55,258 bases of DNA from Gnetum montanum (taxonomy: Eukaryota; Streptophyta; Gnetopsida; Gnetales; Gnetaceae): contig MNCI01018230.1 of assembly GCA_015680685.1 (NCBI GenBank), positions 48,562 through 103,819 of the forward strand. Direction: 5' to 3'. The stretch's first letter is position 1; each line of letters begins with the position of its first letter. Of this stretch, positions 12,160 to 24,299 are shown one piece after another. The position numbers were made by a program, and so were the translations under genes. The notes under the pieces were generated by a model. The model ran no database searches, was not told the DNA's origin, and saw nothing but the letters and a program-made list of their open reading frames with translations.

Positions 12160-15100
12160 TCCCGCATGACTGAGTTGGAAGGAGAAGATCTGAAATAGTG
12201 AGCGGGGTCATCCCTTTGCAGAGGTATTATGTGCACTGACTATTTTATATTCATGGAAGGGTTTGCTCTGTTGCACATTGACTAATAATCTTTTGTCAGG
12301 GCTTTCAAGTTTGTATATGGCCATGGCCCTTGAAGGAAAGGTTGCATAAATAATGTACGGTCCTTCCCATAGTTTTTAAAATTTTGTGTGTTGTGGCACA
12401 TGTGTGGGGTTCTAGTAAAGAACCTTATCTCCTAGTTGATACTTAACCTTTCAAATCTTTAAGTTATGATGTTGCTTATTATATGCCTTGTGCAACTCAC
12501 TTGATGAAGGGTAGCTAATTGGTTTTCGTCTAGCACATTTAAAGTTGCCAACCTTTGTTTTTGTGATAGATCAAGATTGAGGTGGAGGTCACAAGCCATT
12601 GATAGTGTATGGAGCTCGGTTTAAATCAGGAGCATTGGAAGCTTTTCATACACTAACTCATAGGGAGAGTAGCCTATAGGGATTTTCCAGGTGGAGCGAT
12701 ATGCCCAAAGAGCATCATTCAGTTTAGTGCTCCAATCTCGCCTATACTTGCTAATTGTTCTAATCAATATTTTAGTGATATCCCTGTTGGTGACCTCAAT
12801 TTGTCCATTAGCTTGGGGTGATAAGGTGTAGTCAATTTATGTTCAACCCCTAAGCATTGCATTAACTTTCGAAAAGTTGCACCTTTGAAGTGTGTTCCAT
12901 TATCCGAAATAAGTGCACGTGGCATACCAAACCTATTTATGATTTGTTGTTGCACAAATCGTGCAGTTGTAGATGATGTGCAATCTTTAACAACAGCTTC
13001 CTCAACCCACTTTGTTAAATAGTCTACAACAACAAAAATGTAAGCTTTTCCATTGGACATTGGTGTAATGAGCCTCATAAAGTCTATTCCCCAAATGTCG
13101 AAGGGTTCTAATGGTTGAATCCATTGTTGTGGACCCTCCATTTTAGCAGTCATTCCCCCATCACGTTGATAGCACTCACAAGATTGGACAAATTGATGGA
13201 CATCCCAGAATAATGTTGGCTAATAATATCCTACAAGCAAGATCTTAATAGTTGTTTGTCTCCTCGCATAGTGATTCCCATAAGGACCCTCATGAGCATC
13301 TTAAAGAACTCTTAGTTGGTCTAACACGGGCACACACCATCGAACCAAGCCATTAAAAACACACTTTGTAAAGTTATCCATTGATCTTCATGAAGTACTT
13401 GGCTCTGTGAAGAAACTGTTGTTTCTTCCTATGGTCTAGCTCCTGTGGTGTTTGTTGAGTATGGAGATAGGTGAGAATGCTACTATACCAGTTCGTCTCC
13501 ATGGATAGTTGGTTATTCACTACACCAGCAAAGAGGGCTTCATCAAGAAAGTGATCAAACATTACATATTCATCCTTTTTACTATCCCAGCATAACCAAG
13601 ATAAATGATCTATAAGTATGTTCTCAGTGCCTTTCCAATCGATCATTGTTAGATCGAACTCCTGTAGGATTACCAGCCATCGTATAATACGAGGGCTAAC
13701 TATTGACTTGTTCATGAGGAACCAAATTGCACTATGATCCGTGTGGATGAACACTTTGTAACCTAACACATAGTGCCTAAACTTATCCAATGCAAACACT
13801 ACAGCCATTAATTCTTTCTCTGTAGTTATGTAGTTAAGTTATGCATCGACGATACTTCTACTTGCACAGTGGATGTAGTAAGGGCATTTCTGGTCATCTA
13901 ACTATGTAAGTATGGCTCCTAAGGCATGATTGGATGCATCAGTCATGATGCGGAATGGTCTAGACCAGTCAAGAACTTGTAGAATGGAAGTTTCTATAAG
14001 TTTTTGCTTCAAGGTTTGGAATGCTCATTCGCATTCCCTAGTCCACTCAAAAGGTGCGTCCTTCTTTGTTAGCTCTACCAACGGTTTGATAATCTTGGAA
14101 AAGTTCTCAATGAATCTCCTATAGTAGCTAGTGTGTCCAAGGAATAACGGAATGTCTTTGACAATTTTTGGTTAATGGGTGATTCCTTGGATGACCCTAA
14201 TTTTATCTAAGTCTACCTCTATTCTTGCATGTGAGACCTTATGCCCAAGTACTATGCCCTCGTGGACCATTAAATGGCTTTTCTGCCAGTTGAGCCTTAG
14301 ATTGGTTTCTACGCATCTTTTCAGCACTTGCTCTAATCGGTCTAAGGCTTGATTAAAACTTGCTCCATAGGTGGGGAAGTTGTCCATAAAGACTTCCACT
14401 CCATTCCCTATCTGCTGTTGGAATATGCTTAGAACTAGGCGTTGAAATGTGGCAGGAGCATTACACAAGCCAAACAACATTTGTTTATATGCAAACGTTC
14501 CCTAAGGATTGGTGAACGTTGTCTTGGCTTGGTCTTCTAGGGCTATCTGTATTTGGTTGTATATGTTATAGCCATCCAGACAATTGTAATAGTGATGCCC
14601 TACTATGGTGTCTAATACTTGGTCAATGAATGGCAATAGAAAGTGATCCTTAAATGTTGCCATGTTTAGCAGCCTAAAATCTATGCACACCCTCCATTTG
14701 CCTCTCTTTTTAGGCATGATTACTAGAGGGCTAACCCATTCGCTATCAGCAATGGGATATATGAACCCAGCCTTAAGAAGTTGTTCTATTTCTTCTTTCA
14801 CTACTTGCTTCAATTTTGGGTTCAATCACCTCTGTGGTTGTTTCTGAGGTTTCATGGAGGGGTTAGTGTAAATCCTATGTTGGCATATCCTAGGATCTAT
14901 TCTAGTTAATTCGGGATATGACCAAGCAAACACTTTTGACCACTTTTTTATTACTCCCAATAGTCTTCCGTTTTGTTTGGAAGCAAGTCTTGTGTTGATG
15001 ATTACCAGTTTTCCGTTTTCAAAAATCATATATTCCAAACCGATAGGTAATGTTTTTAATTCTAGGGGCTCTTGTTTGAATTTTTCAAGAATTTTCAACT

Positions 15101-15215
15101 TCCCATAGTTGATTATTTCAAGGTTAAGGCTTGGAAGTTGGCAGCAGACTTGCTCTAGTGCGTTTATGCTTTCGATGTAAGCGCAAGTTATTCCATCAGT
15201 TAGTTCCATGCACAT
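12160..15215 (-). pseudogene. ATH-B pol: RT, RNase H and integrase
   Basis: Reads right to left. RT segments at 14825-14502 and 14480-14172 carry KAGFIYPIADSEWVSPL, WRVCIDFRLLN and FGLCNAPATFQR, joined across an in-frame TAG where the family has a codon before GTFAY. The catalytic FMDD-type motif reads FMDN. RNase H lies about 13808-13374, with HTDHSAIWFLMN and a following RWLVILQEFDL. Integrase lies about 13153-12764, with WGIDFM (first Asp), ISDNGTHF (second Asp) and TPYHP; a one-base frameshift then displaces the segment with the catalytic Glu. These motifs are typical of the Athila/Tat (non-chromodomain) branch. At least three lesions make it non-functional. Confidence 0.85.
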
Positions 15216-15259
15216 GAGTGAGTTGCTCTCTTGATCAACTATCAGCCACTAGGTGTCTT

Positions 15260-18200
15260 CTTGTTGTGTGGCTACTGCATACAGGCACTTTTGTATATTA
15301 ATGTCCTGTGCACATCGGTTGCATGTAGGCAATGCTAAACTTTGCACAACCCATGATCTCTACACGCAATTGCACCTTGTATCACTGTATACAATGCATA
15401 GAACCTTATTCTTCTCGATCTTTCCAAAAGTGTTTTCCTTAGATATTTCTAGGGAAAGATCATGGATTCCTAGGCATGCATCTATTGTACTTAGTCATGC
15501 CCTTCCCATTATGATTGGGAAGTCCCCTTTACTGTTATTCACTTATATCACTAGGAAATTGGCTGGGTACGACCACCCACACACAGTGGTGACAATGTCC
15601 TCCACCAGTCCCAAGGGGATAGTGATGGACTAGGCGACCATCTTTAGGCGAATATTGCTCTTCTTCAATGGAGGCAGGTTCCAAGCTTTGTACATTTCTT
15701 GCGATATTAAGTTGACTCCAGAACCTGAATCTAGAAGAGCTTTGCATGGCTCATTCCCAACAATTTGGAGATAGATTAGAGGGCTTCCAGGGTCATAGAA
15801 TTTCCTAGAAAGGTGGCCAACTTTGATTGAGTTAGTAATGGCATGTGTTAACATAATCGTATGCATTGAGCTTGGTGTTTGGTTTGAAGGGAGCTCTGAA
15901 GCTTTATTTGATGGGAAGGAGTTCAGAGGTTCAACCGCATATGGTTGTAAGGGCTTGGTTGGACTGTTGGTTCTGAAGAAAGGTCTTTTCTTCATATGGT
16001 TGTCAGAACCAACAACAGGTTGAGGATTTACAACCCTTGTCGCATTGTGTTGCTGCGGTTGAGTAGTGAGTTCCCCTTGCATTTTTGGAGTAGGTGGTAA
16101 TGGAGCTATTGGTGTGAGAGCTACGGATGGGTTTGAAGGATGGTATATTTATGGGTTATCTTCCCTAGAAGAAGGAGTTCTATAATACTCATGGGCTTGG
16201 TAGTAATGTTTTGGTGTAGCGTGGCTAACAAAGTCACGTGGAAAGACTGGATGTTGCACGTAGTAGCCATATGGATCAGGTTGCCGATATGGTATTGTTG
16301 CCTTGGTGGTGGCATCCCCCATGACTGTGGGTATTTCCACTATTGATGTTGCTCAATGGGTTGTGGTCGAGTCTCACTTGGATAATATGTTGAAGGTTGG
16401 TGGAACTACCTTGGTTTACCTTTGGGATAAGATAATCATCGGGGTGTTTGTAATTTATTTAATCGTGGGTTGAGTGCATACACCCCAGACTCTTGTAGAT
16501 GTGAGATCACTAGGCAACATCCCTTAGGATGGTCGTATTGGCATATCTCACATCCACTATCATTGTCTATGTCTAAATCCACAACCTCTTCTCTGATGGC
16601 CATTTTTCCCTTACCTTTTTTACGTGCATTTTCCACTTCTCTATTTTTCTTTTTGTTGCAGTCACTACCTCGCTCCCTAGACTCCTCTACAATTTTAAGA
16701 ATAGTTTCAAACCTACTATCTAAGGAGTCCCACATTTGGTCTACCTTTGCCGATACTTCTGATGTTAACTTTTGAAGAGGAAAATTTTTCCTATTCACCA
16801 TCTCTTCGAATGGTGACTCTTCTTCCTCCTCACAAAATCTCACTCCCTTTTTTCGAAGAGAAGGATCTCGGTTGTATTCTTTCGTACTTTCTCTCTTTCA
16901 TAGCTCACCCTCTTCTTTGGCAACTTGCTCTAGCATTCTATGAATTTGATGAGACCTAAGCTCTAATAGCCTTCCTTGGGCATACTTCCCAAGGGTTCTT
17001 CTTGTTTCATGCCTAAGTCCATCCATGAGATGGCGTAGTTGATCCCGCTGCAAATAACCATGGCTAGGGCAACGATGTAACAGTGCGTAATAGTGGCCCA
17101 TGGCTCATCCAAGGGTTCATGACTTCCTTGCTTTCATCCTTGGATTTGCTTCCGCAAGTTAGACACTCGGGAGTAAGTTTGGTACTTATCATTGAACAAT
17201 TCTAACATCGTGCTCCACCTCCAAATGGATTCCAGTTTTAAGGACCAATACCAACTTTTAGCTTCTTTTACTAGTGTCCTTGGGAATAACTTCAGTTTTT
17301 GCCATTTGTTTTCTATGTTTTGCAAGGCACATGCATCATGGAATCCTTGTAAATGATTCTGAGGATTAACATTTTATCCCCCTTCAAATCGTGGGATGTT
17401 GTTCATGTCTAACCTCTTAATCCTACTATCCTTTTGGTGCCTTGTTGGAACTTTTACGGCCTCCGTTATATCTAGCATACTTCTAGTTACAAGTAGGGGT
17501 TCTTCATGATCATCTCGTTCATAGCATCTATGGTGTCTACATGGTTCCCTACTCTCGCTTCTTCTATGCCTTGATTCTTTAGAGTGCCCTCATCCTTATT
17601 CTCGACTGTCTCGTCGATGACTTTCATTTTGTTTTCCCTTATCCTCACATTTGGTTTCCCTATGACTGCGTCTAAACACTAAAGGAGAGGGTGAAGGTGA
17701 CAATGAAGGTGAAGAAGAAGGAGAACCATTGCCATGATGGTGTTTTCTACCTTCTTTTCGGTGATCTTGGCCTCGATCATGATCACGATTAGAACGTCTA
17801 CCCTTATCGTGTGTTTGTGTTCCTTCGTTGAACACTTCGTGTTCATGGGTATTAGAACCAGGGTTGTGAATGGTGGAGTGGAGGTTCTGATACACCACCT
17901 CCTAACCAATGTCAGGAGGAGGAACATCATTTCATGGGGAACCTATTGAGGCAAGTTCACCATCCTCAATTTTGCTCAAAACGTGTGGAGCGTTGTGGGG
18001 CCATTTACCCTTCAAAGATGTATGGTATCTCTCCTATCGTAAGTCCCTTTGACGTTGCGCTTATGTGGGATGATAGTCCCTTGATTTATGATCGCATGCA
18101 ACGTGTTCTACGTATAAAAGCAGCATGCCTATTTATGAGAGAGCACGAAGGAGCATGTTGGGAACTAATCGATCTGGAGGCAACACTATGTTACCCTCCA

Positions 18201-18390
18201 AGTCTCTCCAACGTAGTTATTCATCTTAGTGGAGAATAAAGGTGAAATCGGGTACATACTTATCGGAATGAGTATATACCACACAAAACTGTTGAGGAGC
18301 TAGCAGATCCTGGTTATGTGTATTATGTCGCCGACTACCTCTTACATTAGTCTTAGGCGGTGAAGCGCTCTTATGCGAAGAAGAAGACAT
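15260..18390 (-). pseudogene. ATH-B gag-protease
   Basis: Starts at an ATG giving MSSSSHKSASPP; the same Ser-rich start occurs in ATH-A and, slightly changed, in ATH-C. Two stops (TAA for likely CAA) follow within 60 codons. Next comes an Arg/Ser/His-rich low-complexity part (17898-17596) with SPSSSPSLSPSPSP. The capsid-like core (17325-16898) contains KSWYWSLKLESIW and LRHLMDGLRHETRRTLG. Then a CX2CX3HX4C knuckle (CEICQYDHPKGCC, near 16540) and an aspartic protease with LLDSGSGVNLIS (near 15730). The product would be the particle protein plus its protease. Frameshifts between segments show it is a pseudogene. Confidence 0.8.
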
Positions 18391-18515
18391 CTTGTTTTGT
18401 TCAGTGTGCAATGTACCATTGTCTTGTCCTTCTTTGATTAACCCTAAGGGTTCATTCTAACACTCCAATGATATGAATAATTTCCTATATTCTACGCAGC
18501 GCACAAACAACTAAG

Positions 18516-18533
18516 TCCCCGGCAACGGCTCCA
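18516..18533 (-). other. ATH-B primer-binding site, tRNA-Asp type
   Basis: On the minus strand TGGAGCCGTTGCCGGGGA, one base inside the 5' LTR. It matches the complement of the 3' end of plant tRNA-Asp(GUC), TGGCGCCGTTGCCGGGGA, at 17 of 18 positions. The tRNA sequence is from memory. Athila elements commonly use this primer. Confidence 0.8.
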
Positions 18534-18534
18534 A

Positions 18535-19341
18535 TGATGAGTGGTGAGGTACCCCTACACTCAACCATACGAATATGAGCATTTCATGCACAATCTGGAC
18601 AAACTCCAAGGACTAAGTGCTTATGCGCCTTAATGGAACACTCAGGGTTAATCAATCGTTGTCTTCCCAAACTCACTTGTATTGTCACAGTTGTATGGTT
18701 AAGTAATTTTGAGGTATGTGATTTTTATAGCTTTTGTATTTTTTATGTCTTCTAGTAATAAAGGAGAGGGAGAGAAAACTAAGTGGATAACTTATATTAA
18801 CTATTCATTAACTAGTTTCTAAATGTTCCTAACACCAGTATCCGTTCCCACTTATCGTACACATCCTAAACCAGTGCAACGTTGCTGGAATTACCAAACG
18901 CTAATCGTTACTGGGTTACCAAGCGCTACACACATGCTCGAAGCAATCGTTCTGAGTGTTGTTAACTAAGGGGGTTGAAGTTTGAGAGAGATATTAATTA
19001 GCTAGGAAAGCATTAAACAATCATTGATTACTAATTAGCTTAATCTGTATGCTGAAAGGTTTATCATGAAGTTCATCTTTATTGCTGTTCACAAAATTGT
19101 GCTCAAGTACAAATTGCTCGAATAAAGATCCATTCACTCCATAACTCCTACTGTGGTCACACAAAAATAATTCTAACTTTGGAATGACAAAATTCCAAGA
19201 GTTTAGCTAAGGGTCTAAGTCTAAGTGTCTTGAACCAAGGGTGCTGCCTCTTATTTATAGAAGATGAGGCAAGACGCAATATCGCATACACGATATCACT
19301 TGTTGGCTGTGATATCGCGTACATGATATCGCGATTCATGA
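18535..19341 (-). repeat. ATH-B 5' LTR (right copy)
   Basis: Paired with the copy at 9422. On the minus strand the U3 starts near TCATGAATCGCG, carries four GATATC/GATATT units in palindromic settings, then TATAAATA (19259-19252), so it has the layout of a promoter. The other LTR lacks one unit (14 bp shorter there). Confidence 0.88.
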
Positions 19342-19346
19342 CCTGG

Positions 19347-19841
19347 CTAAGTAGTGATTATGGCTGATTGGTTATTTTATTAACTATTTATTAATTATTT
19401 ATTGTAAATGTCACTAGAGCTTGCTAGAAAGGTTTAACTCTTGTAATTTAGTATTTAATAGTTGATTTCTTGGTTAAACATTTGTGGGAGTTAGAGAAAT
19501 GGCAAAAACATTTCTATCAAAAATGGCACATTTATGGCCCCCACAATAAAGAGCTTACCTCCGATAGTTGCAGGATCAAAGAACGAAGTGATTTGGACAA
19601 ACGGTTGGAAAGTCATGGGCTCTAAAAGGTGTTAGGCTCTGAAAAATGCAAAAAAATCCCCTATTATTGTGAAGCAAATGATAAAAAATTTCAAAGTGTT
19701 TGATGGTATTTATAGAGTTTTTGTGGTATGTTGATGAAGCCTAGTCGACGAGGTCTATTGCGTCGACTAGGCCTAGTCGATGCAGCTATTAATCACTATT
19801 GACTTTGGTTAAACTTCAAAAATACAAGAAGTTTTTGAATG
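19347..19841 (-). promoter_or_regulatory. ATH-A internal segment with promoter-like and splice-like signals
   Basis: This slice of ATH-A lies between the ATH-B and ATH-C insertions. In ATH-A's own order it stands after pol and about 0.5 kb before the extra ORF. On the minus strand it shows an 11-bp perfect inverted repeat (arms 19772-19762 and 19749-19739, core TAGTCGAC, 12-nt loop), then TATAAATA (19714-19707), a pyrimidine tract ending TTTTTCAG (19639) and the donor-like GGAG|GTAAGC (19559/19558). The plan copies that of the family's U3 regions. I infer a possible internal promoter or leader for the extra ORF; it could equally be a captured U3 fragment. Confidence 0.35.
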
Positions 19842-19846
19842 GAATT

Positions 19847-20645
19847 TGATGGGACGCGATATTGCGTCTTTCCCCACGATATCGCGTACGCGATATCGTG
19901 GTCCACTGCCAAGTCTATAAATAAGAGGCGGCTCTCCCTTGTTTCTCCATCTAGATTTAGACCGTAGCCAAACTCTTGTAGTTTTTTCATTCCAAAGTTA
20001 AAATAATTTCCATGTGCCCACAATAGGAGTGTCCAAAGTGAACGGATCTTTATTCAAGCAAATATTGTACCTGAGCACAAGTTCGTGTACGAAAATAAAG
20101 ATGAACTACTGGATAAACCTTGTAGTGCATGGACTAAGCTAAATAGGACTTCAATTACTATTATTTATTATTCATCATTTAAATGCTTTATTAGTTAGTT
20201 AAATCTCTCTCAACCCTTCACTCCTAGTTAAGTGCATTCAGTACGACCCCTTCGAGCACGTGCATTACACTTGGTAATCCCAGTAACAAATAGCGTTTGG
20301 TAATCCAGCAGCATTGCATTGGTTCAGGGTGTGAAACGGCAAGTGGGAATGGATACTGATGCTAGGATAATTAAGGCTTAGTTAGTTAAAGTTAGTTAAT
20401 TAGTCTCTTTACCCTTTCCACTCTTAGCATAAGCGATAAAACATAAAAGACATAAAAATCACATACCTCAGACTTACTTAACCATACAACCGTGACAAAT
20501 ACAAGTAAGTCTAGGAAGACAACGAACAATTAACCTTAAGTGTTCCATAAGGCATGTAGGCACTTAGTGTGCGTAGTTCGACCGGATCATGCGTGTAATG
20601 CTCGTATTCGTATGGTTGAGTGTAGGGGTACCTCACCACTCATCA
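19847..20645 (+). repeat. ATH-C 5' LTR
   Basis: Starts TGATGGGACGCGATAT and ends CACTCATCA. The end is followed after one base by the primer site. It aligns with 26042-26857, which has an extra 17-bp GATAT unit near its start. Confidence 0.88.
19874..19923 (+). promoter_or_regulatory. U3 palindrome and TATA box of ATH-C
   Basis: A perfect 28-bp palindrome (19874-19901) is built from two mirrored CGATATCG cores around GCGTACGC. It ends 14 bp before TATAAATA (19916-19923). The arrangement suggests a dimeric transcription-factor site driving the LTR promoter; the factor is unknown. In the 3' LTR the right arm has decayed (GATATTGC). Confidence 0.6.
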
Positions 20646-20646
20646 T

Positions 20647-20664
20647 TGGAGCCGTTGCCAAGGA
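20647..20664 (+). other. ATH-C primer-binding site, tRNA-Asp type
   Basis: TGGAGCCGTTGCCAAGGA, one base after the LTR. It shares with ATH-B the change of C to A at the fourth base relative to the tRNA-Asp(GUC) complement, and has two further G-to-A changes. Confidence 0.75.
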
Positions 20665-20790
20665 CCAAGTGTTTGTGTGCTAAGTAGAATAAAGGAAATC
20701 ATCCACATCGTTGGAAGGCTTAAACGAACCCTTAAGGTTAATCATACGAAAAATAACATAACAAAAAATAGCACACCAAATTAAACTAAG

Positions 20791-23700
20791 ATGTTTTCTT
20801 CTCATAAGAGCACTTCACCACCTAGGGATCACACAAGAGATAGTCGGTGGTCCAACATGCATAATCGAGAATCGCTAGTTCCTCAATAGTATTGAGTGGT
20901 ATATACTCATCCCGATGAGTATATACCCAATTTTACTTTTATCCTCCACCAGGACGAACAACTGCATTGGCGTGATTTGCAAGGTAACATAGTGTTACCC
21001 CCAAATTGTGTAGTCCCCAACATGCTCCTCCGTGCTCTTGCACAAATAGGCATGACGCAGCTATACGCTGAATACAGTGCGTGCGATTATGACACAAGGG
21101 ATTACTATCCCATAGATGCACAACATTTAAGGGACTTACGACAAGAGTGCCACCATACTTTGTTGAAGGGCAAAGGGATCCCGCACATCCTAAGTGAAAT
21201 TGGAGATGGTGAACCAGTTATAATAGGTTCTCCATCAAATGATGTTCCCCCTCCTAACGATGGTGAGGAGGTGGGGTATTAGAACCTACATTCCACGATT
21301 TACAATCCTGGTTCTGATCCCCATGAACACCAAGTGTTCACTGAGGGAACAAAAATACATGACAAGGACGGACATTCAGATTGTCACCACGATCGGGGCC
21401 ATAACCACTGAAGAGAAGGTAAGAAAACTCGTCATGGAGATGGTTCCCCTTCCTCTTCTCCTTCATCACATCACTCCCCCTCTCCTTCCACATCAAGACG
21501 TAGTCATAAGGAGCACAATGGTGAGGATAAGGGTAAGCGAGATGAGAGACCTCGATGAGAGAGTCGAGAGAGAGGACGAGGGCATTCAAGAGAATCAAGG
21601 CATGAAAGAAGGAAAAGTAGGGAACCACGTAGGCATCATAGACATCATGAGAGAGATGACCATGACAAACCCCTACTAGCAACTCGGAGTATGTTAGACA
21701 TTACGGAGGCTGTGAGGATACCTACAAGGGACCAAAAAGACAGTCGGATCAAGAGAATATACATGAATAATATCCCACAATTTGAGGGTGGATACAATTC
21801 TGATCTGTAGAACCACTTACAGGCATTTCACAATGCCTGTGCCTTGCAAAATATTAAAAATGAGTGGTAGAATTAAAGTTGTTTCCTAGGAAACTCATAA
21901 AAGAAGTAGAGAGAGTTGGTACCCATCTTTGGAACCGGAATCCATTAGATGGTGGAGTAAGATGTTAGAGCTATTCAATGATAAAATATCAAACATACTC
22001 TAGAGTGTCCAACTTGCGTAAGCAGATCCAAGGATGGAAGTAGGGTAATCACGAACCCTTAGATGCTGCCATGGGCCAATATTATGCATTGCTACATCGT
22101 TGCCTGGGCTATGGTTACGCACAACAGGATCAACTCCACCACTTCGTAGATGGGCTAAGACATGAAATTAGGAGAACCCTTAGGACATATGCCCAAGGGA
22201 GATTATCTGAACTTAGGTCCCATGAAGTTCATAGGTTGTTCAAGCAAGTAGCTAAAGAAGAAGGGGAGCTACAGAAAAGAGAAAGCATGGAGGATTTTAA
22301 CTGCAATCCTTCCCTTTGAAAGAAGGGAGTAAGATTTTGTGAGAAGATGATGAGTCACCAGTCGAGGAGTTAGTGAATAGAAAAACCTTGCTGCTTCAAA
22401 AGTTAACAACTAAAGTGTCGAATAAGATAGATCAAATGTGGGACTCCTTAGACTCTAGATTTGAAACTGTTTTAAAAATCATAGAGGAGTCTAAGGAGCA
22501 AAGTAGTGACCATGATAAGAAAAAGTGGAGAGATTCGGACCACGTACATAACAAGGGCAATGGAAAAATGACTATTTTCGATGAGGTTGTGGATTTGGAT
22601 ACAGACAATGACGGTGGATGTGAGATCTGCCAATATGAGCATCCTAAGGAATGTTGTCCAATAATCTCACATCTGCAAGAGTCTGGGGTGTATGCACTCA
22701 ACCAGAGACTTAACAAACGGTAGGCACCTCGAAGGTTACCTTATCCCCAAGGTAACCCAAGGCAGTTCCACCAACCGTTAACATATTATCCAAGTGGAAC
22801 TCTGCCACAACCTATCAGGAAACATCAGCAGTGGCAACACCCACAGTCATGGAGATGCCACCGCCTAGGCAACAATACCCTTACCGACAACCAGATCTTT
22901 ATGGCTATTACATGCAATAGCCGGTTTCTCCAAGTGACTCTATGGGTCATGTAACTCCACAACGTCACTACCAGGTTTGGGAGTATTTTAGGACTCCTTC
23001 TCCTATGGGAAACATACCACATACATACCATCCTTCGAATCCATCCGCCACTCTTACACTGATAGTTCAACTACAACCCATTCCAACAATGCAAGGGGAA
23101 CTCCCCACTCAACCGCAGCAACGTAATGCTACGAGAGCTATAAACCTTCAACCTACTACTAGTTCTGACAACCATACAAAGAGAAGACCTTTCTTCGGAA
23201 CCAAAAGCCCAAACAAGCTCTCACAACCACAAGCGGTTGAGTCTGTAACCACTCCTCCATCAAGAAAGGCTTCGAAGCTCCCTTCAAACCAACAACAGAG
23301 CTCAACGCACATGATTATGTTAACACATACCGTCAAAGACTAGATAAAGGTGGGCCACCTTCCCAGAAAACTCTCTGACCCCAGAAGTCCCTTAATCTAC
23401 CTCCAAGTCACCGGGAATGCACCACGTAAGGCTCTTCTTGACTTAGGTTCCGGAGTTAACTTAATATCGGAAGAAATGTACAAAGCCTGGAACCTGTCCC
23501 CACTCAAGAAGAGTAATATTCAATTAGAGTTGGCTGACTAGTCCATCACCATTCCCTTGGGATTGGTGGAGGACATCATTATCACTGTGTGTGGTTGGTC
23601 CAACCCAGCTGATTTCCTGGTGATAGAAATCAACAATAGCAAAGGGGACTTCCCAATTATAATGGGGAGGGCATGGCTCAGCACCATCAATGTGTGCCTA

Positions 23701-24085
23701 GGAATCCATGATCTTTCCTTGGAGATATCTAAGAAAAACATTTATGAAAATATCGAGAAGAAGAAAGTCCCATGCATCACATACAATGATACTAAGGGTG
23801 ATGACATACAGGAATGCTCAACATCTCCTGTATGCAACTGGTATGCCCAAGGAACTCAGATACAAAGGTGCCTGTATGTAGTAACCACACAATAAGAAAA
23901 CACCCAGTGGTTGATAGCTAACAAGGAGGGTAATTCACCAACATGCATGGAACTGACTGGGGGAATGACTTGTAACCACAATGAAAGCATAGACACATTG
24001 GAACATGAGCGTCACCAACTTCCACCACTTAACCTGAAAACATCCATTGGGAGAAGTTGGACACTTCTAAGAAATTCAAACAAAT
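20791..24085 (+). pseudogene. ATH-C gag-protease
   Basis: Starts at ATG giving MFSSHKSTSPP, homologous to the ATH-B start. The segment at 20896-21282 keeps FTFILHQDEQLHWRDLQ uninterrupted, where ATH-B has stops. A decayed Arg/Ser/His-rich part follows (21300-21680). The capsid-like core at 22071-22319 has LHHFVDGLRHEIRRTL. The knuckle CEICQYEHPKECC is near 22620. The protease region is at 23350-23895, where the active-site motif reads LLDLGSGVNLIS (DLG instead of DSG), with GRAWL downstream near 23670. Translation is interrupted by several stops and frameshifts. The frame ends in a deletion junction near 24085, just before RT would start. Confidence 0.8.
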
Positions 24086-24257
24086 GCTCATTATTTCGGT
24101 TCTCTCCCTTTCAATTCAGTCATGGCCACCTATGCTAATCAATTAAGGCCCACAGTTCTTTTAAGTTTTCGTTTTACACATTTTTGTTTTACAATTTCTT
24201 TAACTTTTCTTGTTTTTAATTTACAACATCATTTATACTTTTTTTTTTTATTATTTC

Positions 24258-24299
<42 letters not shown>

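Larger units (their letters stand above)
9422..19341 (-). mobile_element. ATH-B: Athila/Tat-like element inserted in ATH-A
   Basis: A full-length minus-strand LTR retrotransposon with LTRs at 9422-10214 and 18535-19341. The pentamer CCTGG immediately flanks both ends (9417-9421 and 19342-19346). It contains a tRNA-Asp-type primer site, gag with a CCHC knuckle, DSGSG protease, RT, RNase H and integrase, then about 1.9 kb of 3' non-coding sequence and a purine tract. Premature stops in gag and RT, a D-to-N change in the RT catalytic motif and a frameshift before the integrase Glu make it non-functional now. It interrupts the 3' non-coding tract of ATH-A, so it is younger than ATH-A. Confidence 0.88.

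Noticed and set aside
24261-24296. GT run as a coding Cys/Val repeat
   Set aside because: An open frame passes through it, but it lies in the non-coding 3' tract of ATH-C and is a simple microsatellite.
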